Assembly: GCF_014302995.1 (NCBI RefSeq) | Contig: NZ_CP060295.1 | Span: 6,749,501 to 6,813,500, forward strand | Length of the DNA: 64,000 nt | Direction: 5' to 3' | Source of the DNA: Variovorax sp. PAMC26660 | GTDB taxonomy: Bacteria > Pseudomonadota > Gammaproteobacteria > Burkholderiales > Burkholderiaceae_C | Shown: one piece after another, positions 25,929-34,107 of the stretch | Layout of the letters: each line of letters starts with the position of its first letter | Numbering within the stretch: the first letter of the stretch is position 1 | Made by a program: the position numbers and the translations under genes | The notes under the pieces: model-generated | Seen by the model: the letters and a program-made list of their open reading frames with translations, nothing else | Told to the model about the DNA's origin: nothing | Databases searched by the model: none

Positions 25929-27077
25929 ATGAACATGATGGAGCGAATTCTTCGTTTGATGGCCGAGCGCAAGGCCTCCGACATCTACCTCTCGGCTCAC
26001 TCCCCGGTACAGATCCGGATCAACGGCAACTGCGTGCCCATCAACGCGCAGGTGCTGCCGCCCGCGGCGCCGCTCGCGCTGCTGGCCGAAGTGGTGCCCG
26101 CCGAGCGCATCCAGGAGCTGGAGCGCACGGGCGAGCTGAACCTGGCCATTGCCCTCGAAGGCGCCGGCAACTACCGCATCAGCGCCATGCGCCAGCGCGG
26201 CAGCTACGCGGTGGTGGTGCGGCACATCGCCTCGAAGATCCCCAGCTTTGCCGATCTGAACCTGCCCGACATCCTCAAGACGCTCATCATGGACAAGCGC
26301 GGGCTGATCCTGATGGTGGGCGCCACCGGCGCGGGCAAGACCACCACGCTGGCCTCGATGCTCGACTACCGCAACGAAAACGCCAGCGGCCACATCCTCA
26401 CGGTCGAAGAGCCGATCGAGTTCACCTACACCAACAAGAAGTCGCTGGTGAACCAGCGCGACGTGGGCAACGACACGGCGTCACTGCAGGTCGCGCTCAA
26501 GAACGCGCTGCGCCAGGCGCCCGACGTGATCCACATCGGCGAAATCCGCGACCGCGAAACCATGAGTGCCGCGATTGCCTACGCCCAGTCGGGCCACCTT
26601 TGCGTGAGCACGCTGCACGCCAACAACAGCTACCACGCGCTCAACCGCATCCTGAGCTTCTACCCCGTCGAAGTGCGTCCCACGATGCTGGGCGACCTGG
26701 GCTCGGCCCTGCGCGCCGTGGTGTCGCAACGGCTGCTGCGCACACCGGCCGGCAGCCGCGTGCCGGCGCTCGAAGTCATGCTCAACACCGCGCTGGTGGC
26801 CGAGCTGATCGAAAAGGGCGACTTCTCCGCCGTCAAGGAGGCCATGGTGAATTCGATGGCCGACGGCTCGCAGACCTTCGAGGAAGACATTGCGCGCCTC
26901 ATCATCGAGGAACGCGTGACGCGCGAAGAAGGCCTGGCCCAGGCCGACTCGCCCACCAACCTGCTGTGGCGCCTGCAGAACCGCGCCGCACCCAAGCCGC
27001 AAGTCGAAGACCGCAACCTCACGGACCAGGTCGACGAGCCCACTTTTACCGACATCACGCTCGACGTGAAGTTCTGA
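25929..27077 (+). CDS. pilU: PilT/PilU-type pilus retraction ATPase
   Basis: A 382-residue type II/IV secretion ATPase that belongs with PilT/PilU. Such hexameric cytoplasmic motors drive retraction of type IV pili. Visible motifs are the N-domain [20 protein letters not shown], Walker [11 protein letters not shown] near residue 133, the Asp-box region LTVEEPIEF, the Walker [12 protein letters not shown], and the His-box [15 protein letters not shown]-terminal tail (about 345-382) beyond the PilT core is more typical of PilU. It sits between dapD and dapE with AGGAGAG before the ATG. The location is unrelated to its function but resembles arrangements I recall from related bacteria. PilU versus a second PilT is not certain. 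Confidence 0.88.
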   Translation: MNMMERILRLMAERKASDIYLSAHSPVQIRINGNCVPINAQVLPPAAPLALLAEVVPAERIQELERTGELNLAIALEGAGNYRISAMRQRGSYAVVVRHIASKIPSFADLNLPDILKTLIMDKRGLILMVGATGAGKTTTLASMLDYRNENASGHILTVEEPIEFTYTNKKSLVNQRDVGNDTASLQVALKNALRQAPDVIHIGEIRDRETMSAAIAYAQSGHLCVSTLHANNSYHALNRILSFYPVEVRPTMLGDLGSALRAVVSQRLLRTPAGSRVPALEVMLNTALVAELIEKGDFSAVKEAMVNSMADGSQTFEEDIARLIIEERVTREEGLAQADSPTNLLWRLQNRAAPKPQVEDRNLTDQVDEPTFTDITLDVKF

Positions 27078-27093
27078 ACCAAGCCTTTTCCCG

Positions 27094-28272
27094 ATGTCCC
27101 GCACGCTCCAGCTCGCCGAACAACTCATCTCGCGCCCCTCGGTCACACCCGACGACGCGGGCTGCCAACAGATCCTCGGCGAACGGCTGGCGCAACTGGG
27201 CTTCACGCTGGAGACCATCGAAAGCGGCCCGGCCGACTTTCGCGTGACCAACCTCTGGGCGGTGCGCCGCCCGGCCCATGCGGCTGCAACGAAGACGCTG
27301 GTGTTCGCCGGCCACACCGACGTGGTGCCCACCGGCCCGGTCGAACAATGGACCAGCCACCCGTTCACGCCCACGCACCGCGACGGCAAGCTCTACGGCC
27401 GCGGTGCCTGCGACATGAAGACTTCGGTGGCGGCCTTCGTGACCTCCATCGAAGAGTTCCTGCAGGCCACGCCCGAGCCCAGGCTCACGCTGGCCCTGCT
27501 GCTCACCAGCGATGAAGAAGGCCCCGGCGTCGACGGCACCGTCATCGTCTGCAATGCGCTGACCGCACGCGGCGAGGTCATCGACTACTGCATCGTCGGC
27601 GAACCCACGGCGGTGGAGCGCTGCGGCGACATGATCAAGAACGGCCGCCGCGGCACCATGAGCGGCAAGCTCACGGTGAAGGGCGTGCAGGGCCACATCG
27701 CCTACCCGCATCTGGCCAAAAACCCGGTGCACTCGGTGGCGCCCGCGCTGGCCGAGCTGGTGGCGCTCAACACGGCCGGCGGCTGGGACGCCGTGAGCAA
27801 CCCCTACTTCCAGCCCACAAGCTGGCAGATCAGCAATTTCCACTCGGGCACCGGCGCCAGCAACGTGATTCCGGGCAGCGCGGTGATCGACTTCAACTTC
27901 CGCTTCTCGACCGAATCCACGCCCGAATCGCTGCAGCAGCGCGTGCACGCCGTGCTCGACGCGCACGGTGTCGACTACACGCTGGCCTGGACCGTCGGCG
28001 GCCTGCCCTTCCTGACCACGCCCGGCGAACTGGTGGTGGCGGTGCAAGGCGCCATCCGCGAAGAAACCGGCATCGAGACCGAGCTGTCGACCAGCGGCGG
28101 CACCAGCGACGCGCGCTTCATCGCCAAGATCTGCAAGCAGGTGGTCGAGCTGGGCCCGGTGAACGCCAGCATCCACAAGATCGACGAACACATCGACGTG
28201 GCCGAGATCGAGACGCTCAAGAACATCTACGTGCGCACGCTCAAGCAGCTCGACGCCGCGCTCGCCCGATGA
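27094..28272 (+). CDS. dapE: Succinyl-diaminopimelate desuccinylase
   Basis: A 392-residue M20-family zinc hydrolase that removes succinate from N-succinyl-LL-diaminopimelate. Metal and catalytic residues are seen in [12 protein letters not shown] (His, Asp), [12 protein letters not shown] (bridging Asp), [12 protein letters not shown] (Glu-Glu), and the C-terminal [12 protein letters not shown] (His). The dimerisation domain region contains [20 protein letters not shown]. Pathway neighbours dapC and dapD upstream support the specific call. The stop overlaps the prmB start by ATGA. Confidence 0.95.
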   Translation: MSRTLQLAEQLISRPSVTPDDAGCQQILGERLAQLGFTLETIESGPADFRVTNLWAVRRPAHAAATKTLVFAGHTDVVPTGPVEQWTSHPFTPTHRDGKLYGRGACDMKTSVAAFVTSIEEFLQATPEPRLTLALLLTSDEEGPGVDGTVIVCNALTARGEVIDYCIVGEPTAVERCGDMIKNGRRGTMSGKLTVKGVQGHIAYPHLAKNPVHSVAPALAELVALNTAGGWDAVSNPYFQPTSWQISNFHSGTGASNVIPGSAVIDFNFRFSTESTPESLQQRVHAVLDAHGVDYTLAWTVGGLPFLTTPGELVVAVQGAIREETGIETELSTSGGTSDARFIAKICKQVVELGPVNASIHKIDEHIDVAEIETLKNIYVRTLKQLDAALAR

Positions 28273-29147
28273 GCACCGTCATCGAACTGATCGAAGCCGG
28301 CGCCCAGCGCCTGACCGACGCCGGTGTGGCTTTCGGCCACGGCACGGCCAACGCCTTCGACGAAGCCGCCTGGCTGGTGCTGTGGCGCCTGAAGCTGCCG
28401 CTGGACGACATCGACGCAGTGGCCGACAGGCCCGTGTCGCCGGCCGATGCCGGCAAGGTCGCCGCCCTGTTCGACGAACGCATCGCCACGCGCAAGCCCG
28501 CCGCCTACCTGACGAAAGAGGCCTGGCTGCAGGGTGTGCCCTTCTACGTGGACGAGCGCGCCATCGTGCCGCGCAGCTTCATTGCCGAGCTGATCGCCGA
28601 TGGCAGCATCGACTACTGGCTCGGCCCGCACACGCAGCGCGTGCTCGACCTGTGCACCGGCAATGGCAGCCTGGCCGTCATTGCGGCGCTGACCTACCCG
28701 GATGTGACGGTGGATGCCGCCGACCTGTCCGTCGAAGCGCTCGAAGTGGCCGCCATCAACGTCACCCGGCACGAACTCGATGGGCGCGTGAAGCTGGTCG
28801 AGTCCGATGGCCTGGCCAAGCTGGCCGGCCCCTACGACCTGGTGCTGTGCAACCCGCCCTATGTGAACAGCGCAAGCATGGCCGCCCTGCCCGCCGAATA
28901 CCGCGCCGAGCCCGAACTGGCGCTGGCCGGTGGCACCGACGGCATGGACTTCGTGCGCCAACTGTTCGCCGGCGCGCCTTCGCGCATGAGCGAGCAGGCG
29001 GTGCTGGTGCTGGAAATCGGCAACGAGCGCGACTACTTCGAGGCGGCGTTTCCGCAGCTCGAAGTCGTGTGGCTCGAAACCTCGGCAGGCGAAGACCAAG
29101 TCTTGCTCGTGACCCGTGCGGCCCTCGCGTCGCTCACACCGCCATGA
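28269..29147 (+). CDS. prmB: Ribosomal protein L3 N5-glutamine methyltransferase
   Basis: A 292-residue class I SAM-dependent methyltransferase of the HemK family that modifies a glutamine of 50S protein L3. It shows the N-terminal helical domain, the linking segment [20 protein letters not shown] that distinguishes PrmB from PrmC, the SAM loop [30 protein letters not shown], and the catalytic NPPY in [13 protein letters not shown] overlap with dapE implies co-translation with the lysine gene, as in several betaproteobacteria. Confidence 0.94.
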   Translation: MSTVIELIEAGAQRLTDAGVAFGHGTANAFDEAAWLVLWRLKLPLDDIDAVADRPVSPADAGKVAALFDERIATRKPAAYLTKEAWLQGVPFYVDERAIVPRSFIAELIADGSIDYWLGPHTQRVLDLCTGNGSLAVIAALTYPDVTVDAADLSVEALEVAAINVTRHELDGRVKLVESDGLAKLAGPYDLVLCNPPYVNSASMAALPAEYRAEPELALAGGTDGMDFVRQLFAGAPSRMSEQAVLVLEIGNERDYFEAAFPQLEVVWLETSAGEDQVLLVTRAALASLTPP

Positions 29148-29317
29148 CGGTGACTGCCGGTGCCGGCGTGCGTTAGCTGCGCCCGCCCAAGCCCCTTTCT
29201 GCCGCTTTCTCGCAGCCCCGGCTGCAGTCCCCCTTCATCGGGTGATGCCCTCATTTGCCCCTTCGCGCCAGGCCGCCAAGGGCCGGACGGGATAATCGCC
29301 CCTACGGTTCCTATTTC

Positions 29318-31348
29318 ATGATTACTCTCAAAAACGTCATTCTTCGCCGCAGCGCCAAGAAACTGCTCGACGGCGCCACCGTCAACCTCAACCCCGGCGA
29401 AAAGGTCGGCCTTGTGGGGCGCAACGGTGCCGGCAAGTCCTCGCTGTTCGCGCTGTTCAACGGGTCGCTGCACGAAGACGGCGGCGACTTCTACGTGCCC
29501 AAGCAGTGGCGCATGGCCCAGGTGGCGCAGGACATGCCCGAAACCGACGAATCGGCCACCGAATTCGTCGTCGGCGGCGACACCCGCCTGACCGAGCTGC
29601 GCACCACGCTGGCCGCCATCGAGGCCGCCTACACCGAGAACCCCGACGATGCCGACATCGGCATGGAACTGGCCCACGCCTACACCGACCTGGCCGATGC
29701 CGGCGAGCACGATGCCGTGCCGCGCGCGCAGGCGCTGATCCTCGGGCTGGGTTTCAAGTCGCACGAACTCGACGGCGCCGTCAACAGCTTCTCGGGCGGC
29801 TGGCGCATGCGCCTGCAGTTGGCCCGCGCGCTGATGTGCCCCAGCGACCTGCTGCTGCTCGACGAACCCACCAACCACCTGGACTTGGACGCGTTGGTGT
29901 GGCTCGAAGCCTGGCTGCAGAAGTACGCCGGCACCATGATCGTCATCAGCCACGACCGCGAATTCCTCGATGCCGTGACCGACGTGACCCTGCACATCGC
30001 CAACGCCCAGCTCACGCGCTACGGCGGCAACTACAGCGCCTTCGAGACCTTGCGCGCCGAGCAGATGGCGCTGCAGCAGACCGCCTTCAGCAAGCAGCAG
30101 GACAAGATCGCCCACCTGCAGAAGTTCATCGACCGCTTCAAGGCCAAGGCCAGCAAGGCCAAGCAGGCGCAAAGCCGCGTGAAGGCGCTGGAGCGCATGG
30201 AAAAGGTCGCGCCGCTGCTGGCCGAAGCCGACTTCACCTTCGAGTTCAAGGAGCCGGGCAACATCCCGAATCCGATGCTGTCGATCAGCAATGCGAGCTT
30301 CGGCTACGAAATTGAAGACGCCGCGCCCAAGACCATCCTGCGCGGTGTCAGCCGCTCGGTGCTGGCGGGCCAGCGCATCGGCATCCTGGGCGCCAACGGC
30401 CAGGGCAAATCGACGCTGGTGAAGACCATTGCACGCGAAATGGGTGCGCTGGCCGGTGAAGTCACGGAGGGCAAGGGCCTGAACATCGGCTACTTCGCGC
30501 AGCAGGAACTCGACGTGCTGCGCCCGCAGGACAACCCGCTCGAACACATGGTGCGCATGGCGCGCGAACTCGGCAGCGCGGTCAAGGAAGCCACCGGCGA
30601 GCAGGCATTGCGCGGCTACCTGGGCAGCTTCAATTTCAGCGGCGACATGGTCAAGCAGCCCGTGGGCACCATGAGCGGCGGCGAAAAGGCCCGCCTTGTA
30701 CTCGCCATGATGGTCTGGCAGCGCCCAAACCTGCTGCTGCTGGACGAGCCCACCAACCACCTGGACCTTGCCACCCGCGAAGCCCTGGCCGTGGCGCTCA
30801 ACGAGTTCGAAGGCACGCTGATGCTGGTGAGCCACGACCGTGCGCTGCTGCGTTCGGTGTGCGACGAGTTCTGGCTGGTGGGCCGCGGTGTCGTCACCGA
30901 CTTCGACGGCGACCTCGACGACTACCAGCGCTACCTGCTCGACGAAGCCAAGCGCCTGCGCGAAGAAGCCAAGGTGGCTGTGCGCGATGCGGCCAACGCT
31001 ATTGAAACTGCAGCTGCAACCCCAGCAAAGACGGCCGTTGCAGCCGCTTCGGGCACCGAAAGTGCAGCCGCCAGCAAGAACCCGCAGCAACGCAAGCAGG
31101 ACGCCCAGGACCGCCAGCAGCGCAGCGACCAGGCCAAGCCGATCAAGCGAGAAATCGCCCAGATCGACGAACGCATGGCCGCCGCCAGCACCGAGCGCAC
31201 CGCGCTCGAAGCGCGACTGGCGCAGCCGCTGCCGCCGGCCGAGATCGCCGACGCGGGCAAGCGCCTGAAGGCGCTCAACGACGAAATCGCCCGCCTCGAA
31301 GAGCGCTGGCTGGCCCTGTCGGACCAACTGGAAGCATTGACCGCCTGA
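29318..31348 (+). CDS. ABC-F translation factor, YheS-like
   Basis: A 676-residue soluble ABC-F protein with two ATPase cassettes and no membrane segment; such proteins act on ribosomes. Cassette 1 has LVGRNGAGKSS and signature FSGGWRMRLQLA. Cassette 2 has LGANGQGKST and signature MSGGEKARLVLAMM. Both carry LLLDEPTNHLDL. The linker between them (about 265-300, FKAKASKAKQAQSRVKALERME) is the interdomain helix that reaches the ribosomal exit site. Residue by residue it looks closest to YheS of the four E. coli paralogs. The charged C-terminal coiled-coil domain (about 560-676) is also YheS/Uup-like. The ATG was placed by family alignment. Confidence 0.9.
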   Translation: MITLKNVILRRSAKKLLDGATVNLNPGEKVGLVGRNGAGKSSLFALFNGSLHEDGGDFYVPKQWRMAQVAQDMPETDESATEFVVGGDTRLTELRTTLAAIEAAYTENPDDADIGMELAHAYTDLADAGEHDAVPRAQALILGLGFKSHELDGAVNSFSGGWRMRLQLARALMCPSDLLLLDEPTNHLDLDALVWLEAWLQKYAGTMIVISHDREFLDAVTDVTLHIANAQLTRYGGNYSAFETLRAEQMALQQTAFSKQQDKIAHLQKFIDRFKAKASKAKQAQSRVKALERMEKVAPLLAEADFTFEFKEPGNIPNPMLSISNASFGYEIEDAAPKTILRGVSRSVLAGQRIGILGANGQGKSTLVKTIAREMGALAGEVTEGKGLNIGYFAQQELDVLRPQDNPLEHMVRMARELGSAVKEATGEQALRGYLGSFNFSGDMVKQPVGTMSGGEKARLVLAMMVWQRPNLLLLDEPTNHLDLATREALAVALNEFEGTLMLVSHDRALLRSVCDEFWLVGRGVVTDFDGDLDDYQRYLLDEAKRLREEAKVAVRDAANAIETAAATPAKTAVAAASGTESAAASKNPQQRKQDAQDRQQRSDQAKPIKREIAQIDERMAAASTERTALEARLAQPLPPAEIADAGKRLKALNDEIARLEERWLALSDQLEALTA

Positions 31349-31373
31349 CGCGGGCACAGCGAAGGGACACCGC

Positions 31374-31877
31374 ATGCCGTCTGCCATCGACCTCGCCAAC
31401 GGCGACGAAAAGCTGATAGCGGCGGTCCACCGCAGCCGTCGCCTGATCGGCCGCAAGGCCCTGATGGCGGCGGCCGCCAGCGCGATACCGCTGCCCGGCA
31501 TCGACTGGGCCGCCGATGCGGCCCTGCTCTCGCGGCTGGTGCCTCAGATCAGCGCCGAGTTCGGACTCTCGGTCACCCAGGTCGAAAAGCTCGCGCCGCA
31601 CCAGCGCGAGCGCATTCAGAAGGCGGCCACCACGGTGGGCGCCTTGCTGGTGGGGCGGCTGGTCACGCGCGACCTGCTGGTCCGGCTGGCCAAGCATGCC
31701 GGCGTGCGCCTGACCGCCAAGCAGGCGACCAAGTACGTGCCGATTGCCGGGCAACTCGTGTCCGCGGCGCTGGGCTATGCGGCCCTGCGCGCCCTGGGCG
31801 AGCAGCACATCAAGGACTGCGTGCGCGTCAGCGCCACTCTCGCTCTCGCGCCGCCTGCAGCGCACGCGAGCGCCTGA
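31374..31877 (+). CDS. Hypothetical protein, possibly DUF697-like
   Basis: A 167-residue protein with alternating amphipathic helices and weakly hydrophobic stretches: RKALMAAAASAIPLPGIDWAAD, RIQKAATTVGALLVG, and VPIAGQLVSAALGYAALRALG. The IPLPGIDW motif followed by an Ala/Leu-rich helix resembles the DUF697 region found in YcjF-like proteins and after some GTPases, but the match is weak. It starts 26 bp after the ABC-F gene and could share its transcript. The 3' end overlaps a small membrane-protein gene on the opposite strand by about 50 bp. Confidence 0.65.
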   Translation: MPSAIDLANGDEKLIAAVHRSRRLIGRKALMAAAASAIPLPGIDWAADAALLSRLVPQISAEFGLSVTQVEKLAPHQRERIQKAATTVGALLVGRLVTRDLLVRLAKHAGVRLTAKQATKYVPIAGQLVSAALGYAALRALGEQHIKDCVRVSATLALAPPAAHASA

Positions 31878-32061
31878 GCGCTTCCTCGTCGAACAGCACC
31901 ATCGCCGCGCCCAGCGCGCCGATCAGCCCGAAGGCGCCCCCGCCGGCAATGCCGGGGTGCTCCGTCAGAACCCCGTAGATCAGGGCCGCGAAGGACAGCA
32001 GCGCCAGCAGCACGCACAGCGCGCGGTCGAGCCACAGGCCCGACGGCGAAGGCCTGCGCAC
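31828..32061 (-). CDS. Small two-span membrane protein
   Basis: A 77-residue protein with two membrane helices: ALCVLLALLSFAALIYGVL and GGGAFGLIGALGAAMVLF. A basic N-terminus precedes them and an Arg/Glu-rich tail follows. The start is a GTG three bases after the stop of the Cro-like gene on the same strand, so it probably belongs to the same transcript. Its 3' end overlaps the convergent gene at 31374-31877. No family was recognised. Small membrane proteins next to phage-type repressors are often lysis- or exclusion-related, but there is no sequence evidence for that here. Confidence 0.6.
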   Translation of the reverse strand: MRRPSPSGLWLDRALCVLLALLSFAALIYGVLTEHPGIAGGGAFGLIGALGAAMVLFDEEALRRSRALQAAREREWR

Positions 32062-32064
32062 CGC

Positions 32065-32292
32065 TCAGTCATTGATGCGGGGCCAGGCAAAGGGCGCTGG
32101 CCGCACGGCCTGCTCCTTCACGCCTTGTTCGTAGGCGCGAAGGAGCGCCAGGTAGTGGCGCGACATCACGTCGCTGACACGCCCCAGTCCGATCTTGCTG
32201 ACCGTGGGCTGTGGAATTCCGGTGCGTTCCTGGATCTGCTTTTGCGTGAGCCCCATGGCTCGCAGCGCCAGCACCAACTCGCGTGGCTTCAT
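32065..32292 (-). CDS. Cro-like small helix-turn-helix protein
   Basis: A 75-residue XRE-type DNA-binding protein. I chose the ATG at 32292 because GGGAG lies eight bases upstream and it starts exactly at the helix-turn-helix unit (KPRELVLALRAMGLTQKQIQE, then PQPTVSKIGLGR). The longer frame to 32340 would overlap the operator region. It is divergent from a CI-like repressor across a 68-bp AT-rich gap, as Cro is in lambdoid phages. It is probably co-transcribed with the membrane protein at 31828-32061. No phage structural or replication genes surround the pair. Confidence 0.7.
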   Translation of the reverse strand: MKPRELVLALRAMGLTQKQIQERTGIPQPTVSKIGLGRVSDVMSRHYLALLRAYEQGVKEQAVRPAPFAWPRIND

Positions 32293-32360
32293 GGCAATTA
32301 CTCCCTTTTTTATATTTCTCAGTTTAAAGGTAATATTCATCTGGGCTTAAATCCGCGGCC
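32293..32360. promoter_or_regulatory. Divergent operator/promoter region of the CI/Cro-like pair
   Basis: This 68-bp gap between divergent repressor-type genes is visibly AT-rich compared with its surroundings and contains short TTTAAA and TTAAAT elements. Both promoters and the operators must lie here. I could not define an exact palindrome. Confidence 0.5.
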
Positions 32361-33074
32361 ATGGAGACTATTGCCACACGCGCCAAGGCGGCCCGCAAAC
32401 ATGCCAAGCTGACACAGCGGCAAGCGGAGGCTGCGTCCGGCGTCAAACAGTCCAGCATTTCAAAGATCGAGCGCGGGGATACCACCCGAACCATGGGCCT
32501 GCTGGCCCTGGCCCGCATCTATGGCGCCGATCCCCATTGGCTCGACACCGGCGATGGCCCGGCGCCTTGGGACCCGGTGCAGATCCGGCCGGCGCAGAAC
32601 AGCGCCAACGAACCGGCAGCCGTCTACCGGGTCGTGCGCGTTCCGCCTGAAGTGCCGTGCTTTGCACCCGGCACACCCGACACGGTGCCGCTCATTTCAT
32701 GGCCGCAGGCGGCGAACTGGGACAAGGCGGGCAAGCAGGCCGCCGATGCCGCTCGCTGGATTCCCTGCATCGCCCATCACAGCCCCGAGACCTATGCGCT
32801 GCGGGTGCGCGGCGACAGCATGATCTCGTCGAGCGGGGAGCTGAAAAACTATCCCGAAGAATCGATCATCTTCATCGACACGCAGCTCAGAAAGCCGGAG
32901 GACGGCGAACGCGTCATCGCCCAGCTCGAAGACGGCGACGACATCACCTTCAAGACCTACAAGGAAGACGACGGCCGCCGCTGGCTGCTGCCGTTGAACC
33001 CGAAGCACGAGCCGATCCGCGCGGCCTTCACCGTGCTGGGCACCGTCATCGGAAAGTGGGAAGACGAGGACTGA
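32361..33074 (+). CDS. CI/LexA-like transcriptional repressor (HTH + S24 peptidase)
   Basis: A 237-residue repressor with an N-terminal XRE helix-turn-helix (LTQRQAEAASGVKQSSISKIE, about residues 17-40) and a C-terminal S24 peptidase fold with the nucleophile serine in RGDSM and the lysine in ITFKTYKEDDGRRW. Such proteins are inactivated by RecA-stimulated self-cleavage. The hinge usually reads AG in a W-x-QAG context; here it reads WPQAANWDKAG, so the scissile site is altered. It is divergent from the Cro-like gene. As no prophage is visible it may be a phage relic that now controls the Cro/membrane protein pair and perhaps more distant genes. Confidence 0.85.
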   Translation: METIATRAKAARKHAKLTQRQAEAASGVKQSSISKIERGDTTRTMGLLALARIYGADPHWLDTGDGPAPWDPVQIRPAQNSANEPAAVYRVVRVPPEVPCFAPGTPDTVPLISWPQAANWDKAGKQAADAARWIPCIAHHSPETYALRVRGDSMISSSGELKNYPEESIIFIDTQLRKPEDGERVIAQLEDGDDITFKTYKEDDGRRWLLPLNPKHEPIRAAFTVLGTVIGKWEDED

Positions 33075-33086
33075 GGTCGTCGTTCA

Positions 33087-33114
33087 TCTTCACAATTCTT
33101 CACTCAATCTTCAC
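33087..33114. promoter_or_regulatory. Three phased TCTTCAC direct repeats
   Basis: TCTTCAC occurs at 33087-33093, 33097-33103 and 33108-33114, so the copies start 10 and 11 bp apart, about one helical turn. OmpR/PhoB-family response regulators bind head-to-tail repeats with this spacing. The only plus-strand product downstream before the next terminator is a short non-coding stretch. Regulator identity is unknown. Confidence 0.5.
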
Positions 33115-33149
33115 TCAGGCGCGAGGGCCGGGGAATGTGACAGTCAGGT

Positions 33150-33261
33150 TGCGGGCAGGTTGGAAAGAGATAGTCAAGTCTCTCCCTGTGGCCTGCACTC
33201 TCTGATCCTCCCTCCTCCAGCAGGTCACCTTCCAGCCCGCCTTCGTGCGGGCTGTTTTTTT
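33150..33261 (+). ncRNA. Candidate small regulatory RNA with CCTCC anti-Shine-Dalgarno stretch
   Basis: Between the phased repeats and a strong terminator there is about 100 bp with no open frame. The stretch contains ATCCTCCCTCCTCCAG (33206-33221), which is complementary to ribosome binding sites, a pattern seen in translation-inhibiting small RNAs. The 5' end is unknown, and the start given here is only an estimate downstream of the repeats. The call is an inference from promoter-like repeats, missing ORF and terminator. Confidence 0.3.
33234..33261 (+). terminator. Rho-independent terminator
   Basis: The stem AGCCCGC / GCGGGCT with loop CTTCGT is followed by a G and seven T residues. It lies 160 bp after the CI-like gene and immediately ends the candidate small RNA. 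Confidence 0.85.
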
Positions 33262-33292
33262 GGTGTGACTCGCCAGGGAGAGCAGTCGCGGC

Positions 33293-33853
33293 TTACTTGG
33301 GCAGCAGGACCTTGTTGACCACGTGGATCACGCCGTTCGACTGGTAGACGTTGGGGATGGTCACCGTGGCGGTGCCGCCCTTTTCATCGGTGATCATGAT
33401 CTTGCCGCCCTTTTCCGAGGCGACGAGCACACCACCGGCCACGGTCTTGAGTTCGGCCGAACCCTTGCCTGCCTTGATCTCCTTCTTCAGCGCGGCGGCG
33501 TCGAGCTTGCCGGCCACCACGTGGTAGGTCAGCACGCCGGTCAGCGCATCCTTGCTCTCGGGCTTGAGCAGCGTGTCGACGGTGCCGGCAGGCAGCGCGG
33601 CAAAGGCTTCGTTCGTCGGTGCGAACACGGTGAACGGACCCGGGCCCTTCAGCGTGTCGACCAGGCCCGCAGCCTTGACGGCGGCGACCAGCGTGGTGTG
33701 GTCCTTGGAATTGACGGCGTTGTCGATGATGTCCTTGGTCGGCAGCATCGGCGCACCGCCCACCATGACGGAAGCGGCCATGGCCGAGACGGCACCGGCG
33801 GAAATCGCGATGGCGAGGGTGACGGAAGCGAGGCGATGAAGTTTGCTTTGCAT
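33293..33853 (-). CDS. Exported fasciclin (FAS1) domain protein
   Basis: A 186-residue protein with a Sec signal peptide (LHRLASVTLAIAISAGAVSAMA) and one FAS1 domain. FAS1 motifs H1 and H2 are clear: the FTVFAPTNEAFAALP segment and the C-terminal NGVIHVVNKVLLPK. Single-domain bacterial FAS1 proteins are secreted or periplasmic and have been linked to adhesion or surface interaction. The ATG at 33853 has AGGAG upstream; the ORF could extend to 33907, but that would put the signal peptide inside. It is divergent from the RND efflux operon and monocistronic here. Confidence 0.9.
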   Translation of the reverse strand: MQSKLHRLASVTLAIAISAGAVSAMAASVMVGGAPMLPTKDIIDNAVNSKDHTTLVAAVKAAGLVDTLKGPGPFTVFAPTNEAFAALPAGTVDTLLKPESKDALTGVLTYHVVAGKLDAAALKKEIKAGKGSAELKTVAGGVLVASEKGGKIMITDEKGGTATVTIPNVYQSNGVIHVVNKVLLPK

Positions 33854-34107
33854 GGAGATGCTCCTGGTTGAGTGGACCGCCACGAAATCGCGGCGGCTGT
33901 CATCCATACGGGGCCCCGCGCGGAACAGATTCGGCTGCGGCGAAAAGAAAAGAAGCTTTCAAGGCCGATGCACTTCGCACCGCGCCCGCGCTTTTCGCGC
34001 CATGTAGTACCAATTTCGTCGCATCGCTATTGCGTCGCAGCGCGGGTGCGGCGACATTTCAGGAAGTCAGCTACCCCCGGCCTTTCCGGGTGTACAAACG
34101 CTCCCCC

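Noticed and set aside
33087..33114. Short tandem repeats as a CRISPR-like array
   Set aside because: Only three 7-bp copies with 3-4 bp spacers; far too short for CRISPR and no cas genes.
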